64,000 nucleotides of DNA. It comes from DASTBU01 sp035711845. GTDB lineage: Bacteria > Acidobacteriota > Vicinamibacteria > Vicinamibacterales > 2-12-FULL-66-21. The notes under the pieces were generated by a model. The model was given only the letters and a program-made list of their open reading frames with translations, did not search any database and was not told where the DNA came from. Numbering within the stretch: position 1 is the stretch's first letter; every line of letters starts with the position of its first letter. Both the position numbers and the translations under genes were made by a program. Positions 1-9,347 of this stretch are shown piece by piece. Location: the NCBI GenBank assembly GCA_035711845.1, contig DASTBU010000058.1, positions 5,104 through 69,103 of the forward strand, written 5' to 3'.

Positions 1-448
1 TGGCGAGGAGATCTTCGTAGACCTTGCGGGCTTCGACGAACTGCGAGGCCTTCATCATGGGCTCGGCCCGCTTGAGCTCAGCCTGGAGCTCGACATTGGG
101 GTCTGCCGTCTTGGGCGCCAGCGTGACATCGACCTTCTGGATGATGCTCTGCTCGTCCACCTTGACGGTGCCACGCTGCGGCTCGAAACCCTCCTTCGTG
201 AACTCGAGGGCCCACTCGCCGGCAGCGATCCGATTCAGCGTCCACTCTCCCTTCTTGTTCGACTTCGTCGTGAGCGGCTCGCGCTCCCCGGTCTTCGTGG
301 CTGTCACGGCCACGTCTGCAAGTGGTTGGCCTTTGTCGTCCACGACCTTCCCCGACACGCGAGCCTCGCCCCGAATCTGAGCGAATGCGCCGGCCGGCAG
401 GAGGAACAGAAGGGCGACGCAAAGTGAAGCGGTCGTTCTAAAAATCAT
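1..448 (-). CDS. Secreted protein with carboxypeptidase-regulatory-like domain (partial, 5' end only)
   Basis: The first 149 codons are present and the rest lies beyond the window edge. The reading starts with ATG at 448 (MIFRTTASLC) and has a classical signal peptide ending near AFAQ, so the product is probably exported. Residues about 27-95 form a beta-sandwich carboxypeptidase-regulatory-like domain, recognisable by GKVVDDKGQPLADVAV and the later GEWTLNRIAAGEWALEF. After about residue 105 the sequence turns helical and charged (ELKRAEPMMKASQFVEARKVYEDLLA), which looks like the first TPR helix pair. Such domain combinations are common in Acidobacteriota exported proteins of unknown role. 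Function cannot be assigned further. Confidence 0.75.
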   Translation of the reverse strand, partial: MIFRTTASLCVALLFLLPAGAFAQIRGEARVSGKVVDDKGQPLADVAVTATKTGEREPLTTKSNKKGEWTLNRIAAGEWALEFTKEGFEPQRGTVKVDEQSIIQKVDVTLAPKTADPNVELQAELKRAEPMMKASQFVEARKVYEDLLA

Positions 449-614
449 GATGAATCCTTCCCGAAATATGACGGTCCTGCGTCAGAAGGCCGCCAGTCAG
501 CCACCGAGTCTCGATAAGTGTAATGGATTCGGCGGGCGAGTTCGCTGGACCCAGCGGCTGGGCTCGGCCGGCCGGGCCGGATTGGGCGACAGGCCGGGAG
601 GGGGCCCGTGAGGC

Positions 615-655
615 AAAAAAAATCCGCCGGTCGTCTCCTCCAAAACGACCGGCGG
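615..655 (-). terminator. Rho-independent terminator of csoR
   Basis: A perfect 11-bp stem (624-634 pairing with 645-655, arm CCGCCGGTCGT) with a 10-nt loop is followed on the minus strand by eight consecutive T residues (A-run at 615-622 on the plus strand). It lies just downstream of the csoR stop codon and is the clearest intrinsic terminator in the window. Confidence 0.9.
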
Positions 656-706
656 CGCGGGTACGGGGACCCGCCGCCGAAGCACGCACAATGCTCCGGA
701 AACCTG

Positions 707-982
707 CTACTTCGCGAAACGATCGAAAATGTCCACCAGCTCCGACAGCCGTTTCGTCTTCTCCGGCTCGCCCTTGGTGATGCCGTCGGGCACGCACTTC
801 TCGACGTGATACTTCACGACGGCAAGGCTGATCCGGTTCAGTGCCGCCTCGGCGGCAGCCAGCTGCTGCAGTATGTCCACGCAGAGCCGGGGTTCCTGCA
901 CCATTCTTCGAATCCCCCGGACCTGCCCTTCGATACGGTTCAAACGCGTGACGAGGTTCTGTTGCTGGTTCTCATCTAACAT
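707..982 (-). CDS. csoR: CsoR-type copper-sensing transcriptional repressor
   Basis: This 91-residue all-helical DUF156-family protein reads MLDENQQQNLVTRLNRIEG at its start. It has the CsoR metal ligands Cys34, His59 and Cys63 with the spacing of the Cu(I)-sensing C-H-C site, including the KYHVEKC motif. Persulfide sensors (CstR) lack that His and nickel/cobalt RcnR proteins have a different set, so copper is the most likely effector. By family precedent, apo-CsoR represses copper-export genes and releases DNA on Cu(I) binding. The ATG at 982 was chosen because a GGGAG ribosome site precedes it by about 7 nt and the family starts here; the open frame continues upstream to 1135 without family similarity. 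No copper ATPase or chaperone gene is adjacent, so its targets are elsewhere or beyond the left edge. Confidence 0.9.
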   Translation of the reverse strand: MLDENQQQNLVTRLNRIEGQVRGIRRMVQEPRLCVDILQQLAAAEAALNRISLAVVKYHVEKCVPDGITKGEPEKTKRLSELVDIFDRFAK

Positions 983-1289
983 TGGGGCTCCCGGATGGCT
1001 GGGCAGTTGATTGCAGGATACTACGCCCACGGACAGTGTCCGGTTACATCGGGATGCCAGCACGGCGAAACCAGGAAACCTCGACGCGGTTGAGTCATGC
1101 AAGCGGCACGCCCCTCCAGGACGCCTGTTGGTCACGCCGAATTGTGCAATTAATCACCCAGTCCGACTGTTGGGCCCAATAGCGCACCACCGGCGGATTC
1201 GGATAGTCGGATCGATCGGTCGCAAAAAATCCATTTTCTTGAAGCGATCGAGCGGAGCCGACGCCGACACCTCGAGGAAGCTTCAGGGG

Positions 1290-1320
1290 TTGACACGCCG
1301 CCACGAAATGAATGAACATT
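1290..1320 (+). promoter_or_regulatory. Putative fadR promoter
   Basis: A consensus TTGACA -35 element is at 1290-1295. About 18-19 nt later (1314-1320) a weaker -10 region (AACATT) lies inside the FadR palindrome. Transcription would start at about 1326, which is the A of the preferred ATG, so the message would be leaderless. No Shine-Dalgarno sequence precedes either candidate ATG (1308 or 1326). The -35 match is strong; the -10 assignment is inference. Confidence 0.5.
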
Positions 1321-1326
1321 CATTCA
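1309..1326. promoter_or_regulatory. FadR-type operator
   Basis: The sequence TGAATGAACATTCATTCA has two perfect heptamer half-sites, TGAATGA and TCATTCA, separated by 4 nt. This matches the consensus known for the Bacillus TetR-family FadR (YsiA), TGAATGANTANTCATTCA, at both half-sites. It overlaps the -10 region and start codon of fadR, so binding would repress fadR itself and probably the fad genes downstream. Acyl-CoA release of repression is the family precedent and is not shown by the sequence. Confidence 0.85.
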
Positions 1327-1955
1327 TGTCCGTCGTATCCCCGGCGCGTCTTCGCGCCAATCCCGCCCGTACCGACAAACGCGACGCCATCCTGCGCGCC
1401 GCCACCGACACCTTCGCGGCACGCGGCTTCTTCAATGCGCAGGTCGCCGACGTGGCCCGCGCCGCCGGCGTCGCCGCCGGTACCGTCTATCTGTACTTCC
1501 GCGGCAAGGACGACCTCCTCGTCTCGATCTTCGAGCGGACGATGACCGACGCGATCGCCGAGGGGCGTGAGACAGTCGGCAAGCTCACCGATCCCGTCGA
1601 TCGACTGCGGGAGATCGCCCGCCTGCACCTCGGGCGCCTCGGCCGCGATCGTTCGCTGGCCATCGTGTTCCAGATCGAGCTGCGCCAGTCGACCAAGTTC
1701 ATGGAGCGCTTCTCCTCCACCCAGCTGCGCGAGTACCTGGGGATCATTCGCGACGTCATTGCCGAGGGCCAGACGCGCGGCATCTTCCGGCGGGGTGTCA
1801 ACCCGACGTTCGCCGCGAAAGTGTTCTTTGGAGCGCTCGACGAGATGGCCACGAACTGGATTCTCAGCCGGCGGAAGTACGCGCTGGCCGGTGAAACCGA
1901 TGCGATCGTGGATCTGTTCGTCGGCGGCGTGGGCGCGGCGTCCCTCCGGCACTGA
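1326..1955 (+). CDS. fadR: TetR-family fatty-acid metabolism regulator (FadR/YsiA-like)
   Basis: This is a 209-residue TetR-family repressor. Its N-terminal helix-turn-helix is clear (DKRDAILRAATDTFAARGF then VADVARAAGVAAGTVYLYF at about residues 18-65), followed by the long helical ligand-binding domain (REIARLHLGRLGRDRSLAIV, then YLGIIRDVIAEGQTRGIF) typical of acyl-CoA-responsive FadR proteins. The operator at its own start and the adjoining beta-oxidation genes support control of fatty-acid degradation. ATG 1326 is preferred because a promoter would place the transcript start there; in-frame ATG 1308 would add six residues. fadN follows 25 nt after the stop, so the regulator is probably the first gene of the operon it controls. 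Confidence 0.88.
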   Translation: MSVVSPARLRANPARTDKRDAILRAATDTFAARGFFNAQVADVARAAGVAAGTVYLYFRGKDDLLVSIFERTMTDAIAEGRETVGKLTDPVDRLREIARLHLGRLGRDRSLAIVFQIELRQSTKFMERFSSTQLREYLGIIRDVIAEGQTRGIFRRGVNPTFAAKVFFGALDEMATNWILSRRKYALAGETDAIVDLFVGGVGAASLRH

Positions 1956-1980
1956 ATCGGCCGCAAAAAGGAACCAGAGC

Positions 1981-4248
1981 ATGCAGATTCGGTCGGTTGC
2001 AGTCCTGGGCGCTGGCACGATGGGGGCGCAGATCGCCGCACACTTCGCAAACGCGGGCGTCCCGGCGCTGCTGCTCGACGTCACTCGCGAGGCCGCGCGC
2101 GCCGGGTTCGAGCGGGCTCGCGCGCTCAAGCCCGATCCTTTCTTCAGCGCTGCCGCGTACAGTCTGATCCGCACCGGCAGCTTCGACGCGGACTTGGCCA
2201 GCCTGGCCTCGTGCGATTGGATCATCGAGGCCGTGGTCGAACAGCTGGACATCAAGCAATCGCTGCTCGAGCGTGTCGAAGAACACCGCGCGCCCCACGC
2301 CGTCGTGAGCTCCAACACCTCGGGGATTCCGCTCACCTCGATTGCGGAGGGCCGTTCAGCCGCGTTCAAAGCGCACTGGCTCGGCACGCATTTCTTCAAT
2401 CCGCCCAGATACCTGCACCTGCTGGAGCTGATTCCAACGGCCGACACCGACCCTGCGGTGCTCGACGGTGTCGCGAGCTTCGCCGACCACCATCTCGGCA
2501 AGGGCGTGGTCGTCGCGAAGGACACACCGAACTTCATCGCGAACCATCTCGGGCTCTTCGGAGTCGCGCAGACGTTTCGCGCGCTGGCCGGCAGCGAATA
2601 CACGATCGAGGAGATCGACGCGATTACTGGTCCGGCGATCGGCCGCCCGAAGAGCGCCACGTTCCGGACGATGGACATCGCCGGAATCGACGTGCTCGGG
2701 CACGTGCTCCGCAATCTTTCCGAGCGTCTGACGGATCCCGCAGCCCGGGAGATCTTTGCGCTCCCGCCCCTGGTGCAGGCCCTCGTCGAACGCGGGTGGA
2801 CGGGCGCGAAGGCGGGCCAGGGGTTCTACAAGAAGGACGCGTCGGGCGAGATCCTCACGCTCGACCTCGGGACGCTCACCTATCGAGCAAAGCAAGCGGC
2901 GCGGCTCCCCTCGATCGATGCCGCCCGATCGATTGAGGCGGTTGGCGACCGCATCCGCACCCTCTTCACGGGCAGGGACAAGGTCGGCAGCTTCCTGCGG
3001 GCAACCTTGGGGCCGACTCTCGTCTACGCGGCCCGGGTCACCCCCGAGATCGCTCACTCGATCGATGACGTCGATCGCGCGATGCGATGGGGATTCGGCT
3101 GGGATCTCGGTCCCTTCGAAACCTGGGACGCCATCGGGATCGACCGCGTGCTGGAGGCCTCTCAGGTCACCGACATTCCGCCGCTCGTGCGCGAGGCGCA
3201 GGCGCGCGGTGGCTTCCGCCCGGGTGCCGAGCTTGCGCCGGCCGCCGCGGACCTCCTGATTCTGCAGTCGTCGAAGCGATCGAGAGGCGTGGTGAAGAAG
3301 AACGCCGGCGCCAGCCTCGTCGACCTCGGCGACGGGGTGCTGTGCTGCGAGTTCCACTCGAAGATGAATGCGATCGGCGGTGACACGCTCCAGATGCTCC
3401 AGGCCGGGGTCAAGGAGGCCTCGGCCGGGTACCGCGCGCTCGTTGTCGGTAACGACGCGCCGAACTTTTCGGCAGGCGCAAACCTCATGCTGCTCCTGCT
3501 CGAAGCGCAGGAGGGCAACTGGGACGAGGTGGACCTGATGATTCGGTCCTTCCAGTCCGCGACGATGGCATTGAAGTACGCGCCTGTCCCCGTGGTGGCC
3601 GCCCCGGCCGGGCTGGCGCTCGGCGGTGGCTGCGAGCTGGCGCTCCACGGAGATCGCGTTCAGGCGGCCGCCGAGGCCTATATCGGCCTCGTCGAGGTGG
3701 GCGTCGGGCTCATTCCTGCAGGGGGTGGCACCAAGGAAATGCTCGCACGTGCTGCAGAGTCCGCTCCCGCAGGGGTCGATCTCCTGCCATACGTGCAACG
3801 GGTGTTCGAGACGATCGGGTTCGGCAAGGTCTCGACGAGCGCAGCCGACGCGAAGCGCATCGGGTATCTGCGGGATGTGGACGACGTGACGATGAACCGG
3901 GACCGCCTGATCGCCGATGCGAAGGCGGCCGCACTGGCGCTGGCGAGCGACTACAGCGCGCCGCAGCCACGACAGGCCGTCAGGGTGGGGGGCGAGGGCC
4001 TGCTCGCCGCGCTGAAGCTGGGCATTCACCTCGCCTGGCGGGCGGGACGGATCAGCGACCACGACGCGCTGATTGGCCGCAAGCTGGCCTGGATCCTTGC
4101 CGGCGGCAGTCTGCCTCATCCCGCCGCGGTGTCCGAGCAGCAGCTGCTCGACCTCGAGCGTGAGGCATTTCTCAGCCTCTGCGGAGAACGACGCACGCAG
4201 GAACGAATCGCTTACACGCTCAAGACGGGTAAGACGCTTAGGAATTGA
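1981..4248 (+). CDS. fadN: 3-hydroxyacyl-CoA dehydrogenase / enoyl-CoA hydratase fusion
   Basis: The 755-residue bifunctional beta-oxidation enzyme has the dehydrogenase first. An NAD-binding Rossmann motif GAGTMG is at residues 10-15, the catalytic-His segment is GTHFFNPPRYLH, and two helical 3HCDH C-terminal domains follow. The C-terminal third is a crotonase domain with both acid residues expected of a hydratase, in GGGCELAL and GLVEVGVGLIPAGGG. Dehydrogenase-then-hydratase order matches Bacillus FadN (about 790 aa), not E. coli FadB, where the hydratase comes first. It hydrates enoyl-CoA and oxidises the 3-hydroxyacyl-CoA to the ketoacyl-CoA used by FadA. ATG 1981 has an AAAGGA ribosome site at 1967-1972; the open frame runs further upstream but only as an overlap with fadR. 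Confidence 0.93.
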   Translation: MQIRSVAVLGAGTMGAQIAAHFANAGVPALLLDVTREAARAGFERARALKPDPFFSAAAYSLIRTGSFDADLASLASCDWIIEAVVEQLDIKQSLLERVEEHRAPHAVVSSNTSGIPLTSIAEGRSAAFKAHWLGTHFFNPPRYLHLLELIPTADTDPAVLDGVASFADHHLGKGVVVAKDTPNFIANHLGLFGVAQTFRALAGSEYTIEEIDAITGPAIGRPKSATFRTMDIAGIDVLGHVLRNLSERLTDPAAREIFALPPLVQALVERGWTGAKAGQGFYKKDASGEILTLDLGTLTYRAKQAARLPSIDAARSIEAVGDRIRTLFTGRDKVGSFLRATLGPTLVYAARVTPEIAHSIDDVDRAMRWGFGWDLGPFETWDAIGIDRVLEASQVTDIPPLVREAQARGGFRPGAELAPAAADLLILQSSKRSRGVVKKNAGASLVDLGDGVLCCEFHSKMNAIGGDTLQMLQAGVKEASAGYRALVVGNDAPNFSAGANLMLLLLEAQEGNWDEVDLMIRSFQSATMALKYAPVPVVAAPAGLALGGGCELALHGDRVQAAAEAYIGLVEVGVGLIPAGGGTKEMLARAAESAPAGVDLLPYVQRVFETIGFGKVSTSAADAKRIGYLRDVDDVTMNRDRLIADAKAAALALASDYSAPQPRQAVRVGGEGLLAALKLGIHLAWRAGRISDHDALIGRKLAWILAGGSLPHPAAVSEQQLLDLEREAFLSLCGERRTQERIAYTLKTGKTLRN

Positions 4249-4256
4249 AGGAGAGT

Positions 4257-4305
4257 AGTTCTGAGTTCTGAGTTCTGAGTTCTGAGTTCTGAGTTCTGAG
4301 TTCGG
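4257..4305. repeat. Heptanucleotide tandem array (AGTTCTG)7
   Basis: Seven head-to-tail 7-nt units begin at 4257; six are exact AGTTCTG and the last is AGTTCGG. The array fills most of the gap between fadN and the next hydrolase. The same unit, with the same leading GAGT, recurs at 38189-38244. Confidence 0.95.
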
Positions 4306-4320
4306 AGTCGCTGATTAACC

Positions 4321-5100
4321 ATGTTCGACAGAGGGTCGGGGCCGCCCGTGATCGTGATTCCCGGCGTGCAGGGCCGATGGGAATGGATGAAACCGGCGCT
4401 CGAGGCGCTGAGCCGGACGTGCAGGACCATCTCGTACTCGTTGCGTGGCGACATCGGATCCGGGGCGCGCCTCGAGCCGGAGCTGGGGTTCGACGCGTAT
4501 GTGCAGCAGCTCGACGAGCTTGCAGAACGTCTCGAGCTGGGTCAGCCGGCGGTGTGCGGCGTGTCGTACGGCGGCTGGATTGCGCTTCGGTACGCTGCGC
4601 GACACGCAGATCGGGTCAGCTCGCTCGTCCTGGTCTCGGCCCCTTCACCCGGCTGGAGCCCGTCGCCGCGACAGGCTGCTTACATCAGCAGACCGTGGCT
4701 GTCGGCGCCGGCGTTCATGGCCGCCGGCCCGCTTCGTGTGTGGCCCGAAATTCACGCGGCGCTTCCGGACTGGCCCTCCCGGCTGCGCTTCTCGGTGGCA
4801 CAAGGCCTGCGCGTCCTGTCGGCGCCGATGATTCCACCGCTGATGTCCACACGCGTGCAGCAGGCACAGGCGCTCGATTTCCGGCCCGACTGCGAGCGCA
4901 TCGCCGCGCCGACCCTGGTGGTGACCGGCGAGGAGGGTCTCGACAGCGTCGTGCCCGTCCACGTCACCCGGCGCTACTGCTCGCTCATCCGCGGCGCGCG
5001 GTACGAAATGATGCCGGGGACCGGACACATCGGAATGGTCACGCAACCCGAACGTTTCTCCGAACTGGTGGGTGGCTTCGTTCATGCCAACTATCACTGA
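4321..5100 (+). CDS. Alpha/beta hydrolase
   Basis: This 259-residue alpha/beta-hydrolase-fold protein carries the nucleophile elbow GVSYGGW around residue 83 (Ser nucleophile), an oxyanion region PGVQGRWEW near residue 15, a late Asp in the VVTGEEGLDSVVP segment and a terminal His in GTGHIGM. It has no signal peptide, so it acts in the cytoplasm. It sits inside the fad locus between fadN and fadA, so an esterase or thioesterase role on fatty acyl compounds is possible, but the substrate is not evident. The start ATG lies just after the heptamer array, with only a GGAG about 14 nt upstream, so initiation is probably weak. Its 3' end overlaps the next gene by 17 nt. Confidence 0.75.
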   Translation: MFDRGSGPPVIVIPGVQGRWEWMKPALEALSRTCRTISYSLRGDIGSGARLEPELGFDAYVQQLDELAERLELGQPAVCGVSYGGWIALRYAARHADRVSSLVLVSAPSPGWSPSPRQAAYISRPWLSAPAFMAAGPLRVWPEIHAALPDWPSRLRFSVAQGLRVLSAPMIPPLMSTRVQQAQALDFRPDCERIAAPTLVVTGEEGLDSVVPVHVTRRYCSLIRGARYEMMPGTGHIGMVTQPERFSELVGGFVHANYH

Positions 5101-5737
5101 TCTGACGGGGCCGGCCGGCGCGCTGGAAGCGACGCTCGAGCGGCCCGCCAGTGGCCGTGGCGATCAACAGGTTCGCGCGGCCGTCGTCTTCGCCCATCCA
5201 CACCCGCAGTACGGCGGGACGATGCATACGAAGGCGGTGTATCAGGGAGCCAAGGGACTCGCGCGGATTGGCTGTGCCGTGCTGCGGTTCAACTTCCGGG
5301 GCGTGGGTCGCAGCGCCGGGGAGTTCGATCGAGGCGAAGGAGAACTCGCGGATTTCAGCTCGGCGCTCGACTACATGGCCGCGCGATACCCCGAGGCCAG
5401 GCTGTGGAGCGCGGGGTTCTCGTTCGGCGCGTGGGTGGCGCTCGAGGCCGGCGCCGTGGATCCGCGGGTATCGGCGTTGATCGGCATCGCGCCGCCGGTT
5501 GCCACATCGGCATCAGGCATGAGCTACGAGTTCCCGAATACGCTGGCGAGCACCAAGGCCAAGTTCTTCGTGCAGGGCGAGGCCGATGAAGTGTGCCCGC
5601 TCGAGGCACTCTGGCAGTTCTACGGCCGCCTCGAGGAGCCCAAGGAGATGGTCGTGATCGACGGCGCCGATCACCTCTTCGAGGGAAGGACGGCGGAGGT
5701 TGGTGAAGCGCTCGAAGATCTGTTGGGGGATTACTGA
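5084..5737 (+). CDS. Alpha/beta hydrolase, COG2945-like
   Basis: This 217-residue protein belongs to the small alpha/beta-hydrolase group typified by FAHPHPQYGGTM near the N-terminus, RFNFRGVGRSAG, the nucleophile elbow GFSFGAW, an Asp in EADEVCP and the catalytic His in GADHLFEG. There is no signal peptide. ATG 5084 lies within the end of the preceding hydrolase gene (17-nt overlap), which indicates translational coupling; an in-frame GTG at 5072 is a less likely start. With the upstream hydrolase it interrupts the fadN-fadA-fadE order. Substrate unknown; a fatty acyl ester or thioester is the obvious guess from context. Confidence 0.78.
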   Translation: MPTITDLTGPAGALEATLERPASGRGDQQVRAAVVFAHPHPQYGGTMHTKAVYQGAKGLARIGCAVLRFNFRGVGRSAGEFDRGEGELADFSSALDYMAARYPEARLWSAGFSFGAWVALEAGAVDPRVSALIGIAPPVATSASGMSYEFPNTLASTKAKFFVQGEADEVCPLEALWQFYGRLEEPKEMVVIDGADHLFEGRTAEVGEALEDLLGDY

Positions 5738-5810
5738 GCTGTAGCCCGGTGTCCGCTTGCCTCGCCGTAGCCTTTGGCGAAGGCGGGAGGTCCGCTTGCA
5801 AGGAATAACA

Positions 5811-6977
5811 ATGCGAGACGCAGTAATCGTTTCAGCGGTGCGGACGGCGGTGGGCAAGGCGCCGAATGGGGCGCTGCGGTACACGCGGCCCGACGAGATG
5901 GCGGCCGTCGTGATCGCGGAGGCCCTGAAGCGCGCGCCCGGCGTGAAGGGCGAGGACGTGGACGACGTGATTATGGGGTGCGCGATGCCGGAGGCCGAGC
6001 AGGGGCTGAACGTCGCGCGCATCGCGAGCCTGCGCGCCGGCGTCCCCGTATCGGCCGCAGCGGTCACCGTCAACCGGTTCTGCTCGTCCGGCCTCCAGTC
6101 GATTGCATACGCCGCCGAGCGGATCATGGCGGGGTTCGCCGACACGATCGTCGCCGGCGGGACCGAGTCGATGAGCATGGTGCCCATGGGCGGGCACAAG
6201 GTGGCGCCAAACCCGGCGCTCGTCGAGAGCTACCCCGACGTGTATCTGACCACCGGGCTGGTCGGCGAGAACCACGCGCGGGAAGCCAGCGTGTCCCGCG
6301 AAGAGCAGGACGCGTTCGCGCTCCGCAGCCATCAGCGCGCGATTCAGGCGATCGACACCGGGCGCTTCAAGGACGAGATCGTCCCGCTGCAACTCCGCAT
6401 GGCTGCCAACGGCGGCCCCGTCAAGACCGCGACGTTCGATACCGACGAGGGTCCGCGCCGCGATACGTCCGCCGAGGCGCTCGCCAAGCTGAGGCCCGCG
6501 TTCCACGCGTCCGGGACCGTCACAGCCGGGAATTCCTCGCAGACGAGCGACGGCGCGGCCGCTGTGGTCGTGATGTCGGGCGAGCGCGCCGGGGCCCTTG
6601 GCCTGACGCCGCTCGCGCGTTTCGTGGCATTCGCCACCGCCGGCGTGGAGCCGGAACGTTTCGGCATCGGCCCCGTGCCGGCCATCCGCAAGGTGCTGAA
6701 GCTGGCCGGATTGACGCTGGAGCAGATGGATCTCGTGGAGCTGAACGAAGCGTTCGCCTCGCAGGTCATCGCCTGCCTGCGCGAGCTGCCGATCGACCCC
6801 GACAAGATGAACGTGAACGGCGGCGCGATTGCACTTGGCCATCCGCTCGGGTGCACCGGTGCCAAGCTCACAGCCACGCTGCTGTACGAGATGAAGCGCC
6901 GGGGGTCGAAATACGGAATGGTCACGATGTGCGTGGGCGGCGGCATGGGCGCTGCCGGGGTCTTCGAGCGCATGTGA
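5811..6977 (+). CDS. fadA: Acetyl-CoA C-acyltransferase (thiolase)
   Basis: This 388-residue thiolase performs the last step of beta-oxidation, cleaving 3-ketoacyl-CoA with CoA to acetyl-CoA and a shortened acyl-CoA. The nucleophilic Cys91 is in NRFCSSGLQ, the catalytic His in GGAIALGHPLGCTGAK and the second Cys in MCVGGGMGAAGVFE. ATG 5811 is preceded by AAGGAAT at good spacing. It follows the two hydrolases by about 70 nt and precedes the triple repeat and fadE. Length and motifs are standard for degradative thiolases, and the genomic context favours FadA over a biosynthetic AtoB. Confidence 0.93.
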   Translation: MRDAVIVSAVRTAVGKAPNGALRYTRPDEMAAVVIAEALKRAPGVKGEDVDDVIMGCAMPEAEQGLNVARIASLRAGVPVSAAAVTVNRFCSSGLQSIAYAAERIMAGFADTIVAGGTESMSMVPMGGHKVAPNPALVESYPDVYLTTGLVGENHAREASVSREEQDAFALRSHQRAIQAIDTGRFKDEIVPLQLRMAANGGPVKTATFDTDEGPRRDTSAEALAKLRPAFHASGTVTAGNSSQTSDGAAAVVVMSGERAGALGLTPLARFVAFATAGVEPERFGIGPVPAIRKVLKLAGLTLEQMDLVELNEAFASQVIACLRELPIDPDKMNVNGGAIALGHPLGCTGAKLTATLLYEMKRRGSKYGMVTMCVGGGMGAAGVFERM

Positions 6978-6989
6978 CGGAGATGCTGT

Positions 6990-7414
6990 CACGCTTCCCC
7001 ACGGGACACACGATGAACACGATGGATCGATGAACACGATGCAGGGTTTCAAAGAGGTCGTCATCGTGACCATCGTGTCATCGGGACCATCGTGCCCCCC
7101 GGGGCGTCGGAGCACGGGCAACGGACCACGGCACGCTTCCCCACGGGACACACGACGAACACGATGGATCGATGAACACGATGCAGGGTTTCAAAGAGGT
7201 CGTCATCGTGACCATCGTGTCATCGTGACCATCGTGGCCCCCGGGCGTCGGAGCACGGGCAACGGATCACGGCACGCTTCCCCACGGGACACACGATGAA
7301 CAAGATGGATCGATGAACACGATGCAGGGTTTCAAAGCGGTCGGCATCGTGACCGTCGTGTCATCGTGACCATCGTGACCCCCGGGGGGTCGGAGCACGG
7401 GCAACGGACCACGG
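6990..7414. repeat. Three tandem copies of a 142-bp intergenic repeat
   Basis: Copies span 6990-7131, 7132-7272 and 7273-7414, each starting CACGCTTCCCCACGGGACAC and ending CAACGGAYCACGG. They differ at only a few positions. Each unit contains short CACGATG motifs in its first half and complementary CATCGTG motifs in its second half, so each can fold into a long hairpin around a central GCAGGGTTTCAAAG. No family coding frame is present; the 89-aa open frame here is a by-product of the repeat. Confidence 0.95.
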
Positions 7415-7436
7415 ATTACGGAATCGAGGAGAGTTT

Positions 7437-9182
<1,746 letters not shown>

Positions 9183-9237
9183 TCCGTCATGCGGCTCGGA
9201 ACGAGACTCTCGTACGGGTTGGGTGAGCTGCACAACC

Positions 9238-9342
9238 TATAAGGCGCGCCACGGGCGCGCCCGCGGGAGCGGAGCGGGGCCTTTGGGGCCCCCGCGAGCG
9301 ACGGCGTTGGGGGGTCCGGCGGGGCGAAGCCCCCCGGTCTAA
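9238..9342 (-). repeat. Dispersed GC-rich repeat, copy A
   Basis: About 105 bp rich in nested dyads, including a GGGGC-TTCG-CCCC tetraloop hairpin, GGGGGCCCC and GGCGCGCC. Read on the minus strand it begins TTAGACCGGGG and ends GCGCGCCTTAT. It aligns along its whole length with copy B at 59413-59514, which is on the opposite strand. It lies between fadE and the DUF1684 gene. Confidence 0.85.
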
Positions 9343-9347
9343 TCAAG

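Noticed and set aside
2356..4119. Long antisense open frame of 587 codons opposite fadN
   Set aside because: GC-rich coding DNA leaves long open antisense frames; the translation is Arg-rich and matches no family, while fadN is complete with motifs.
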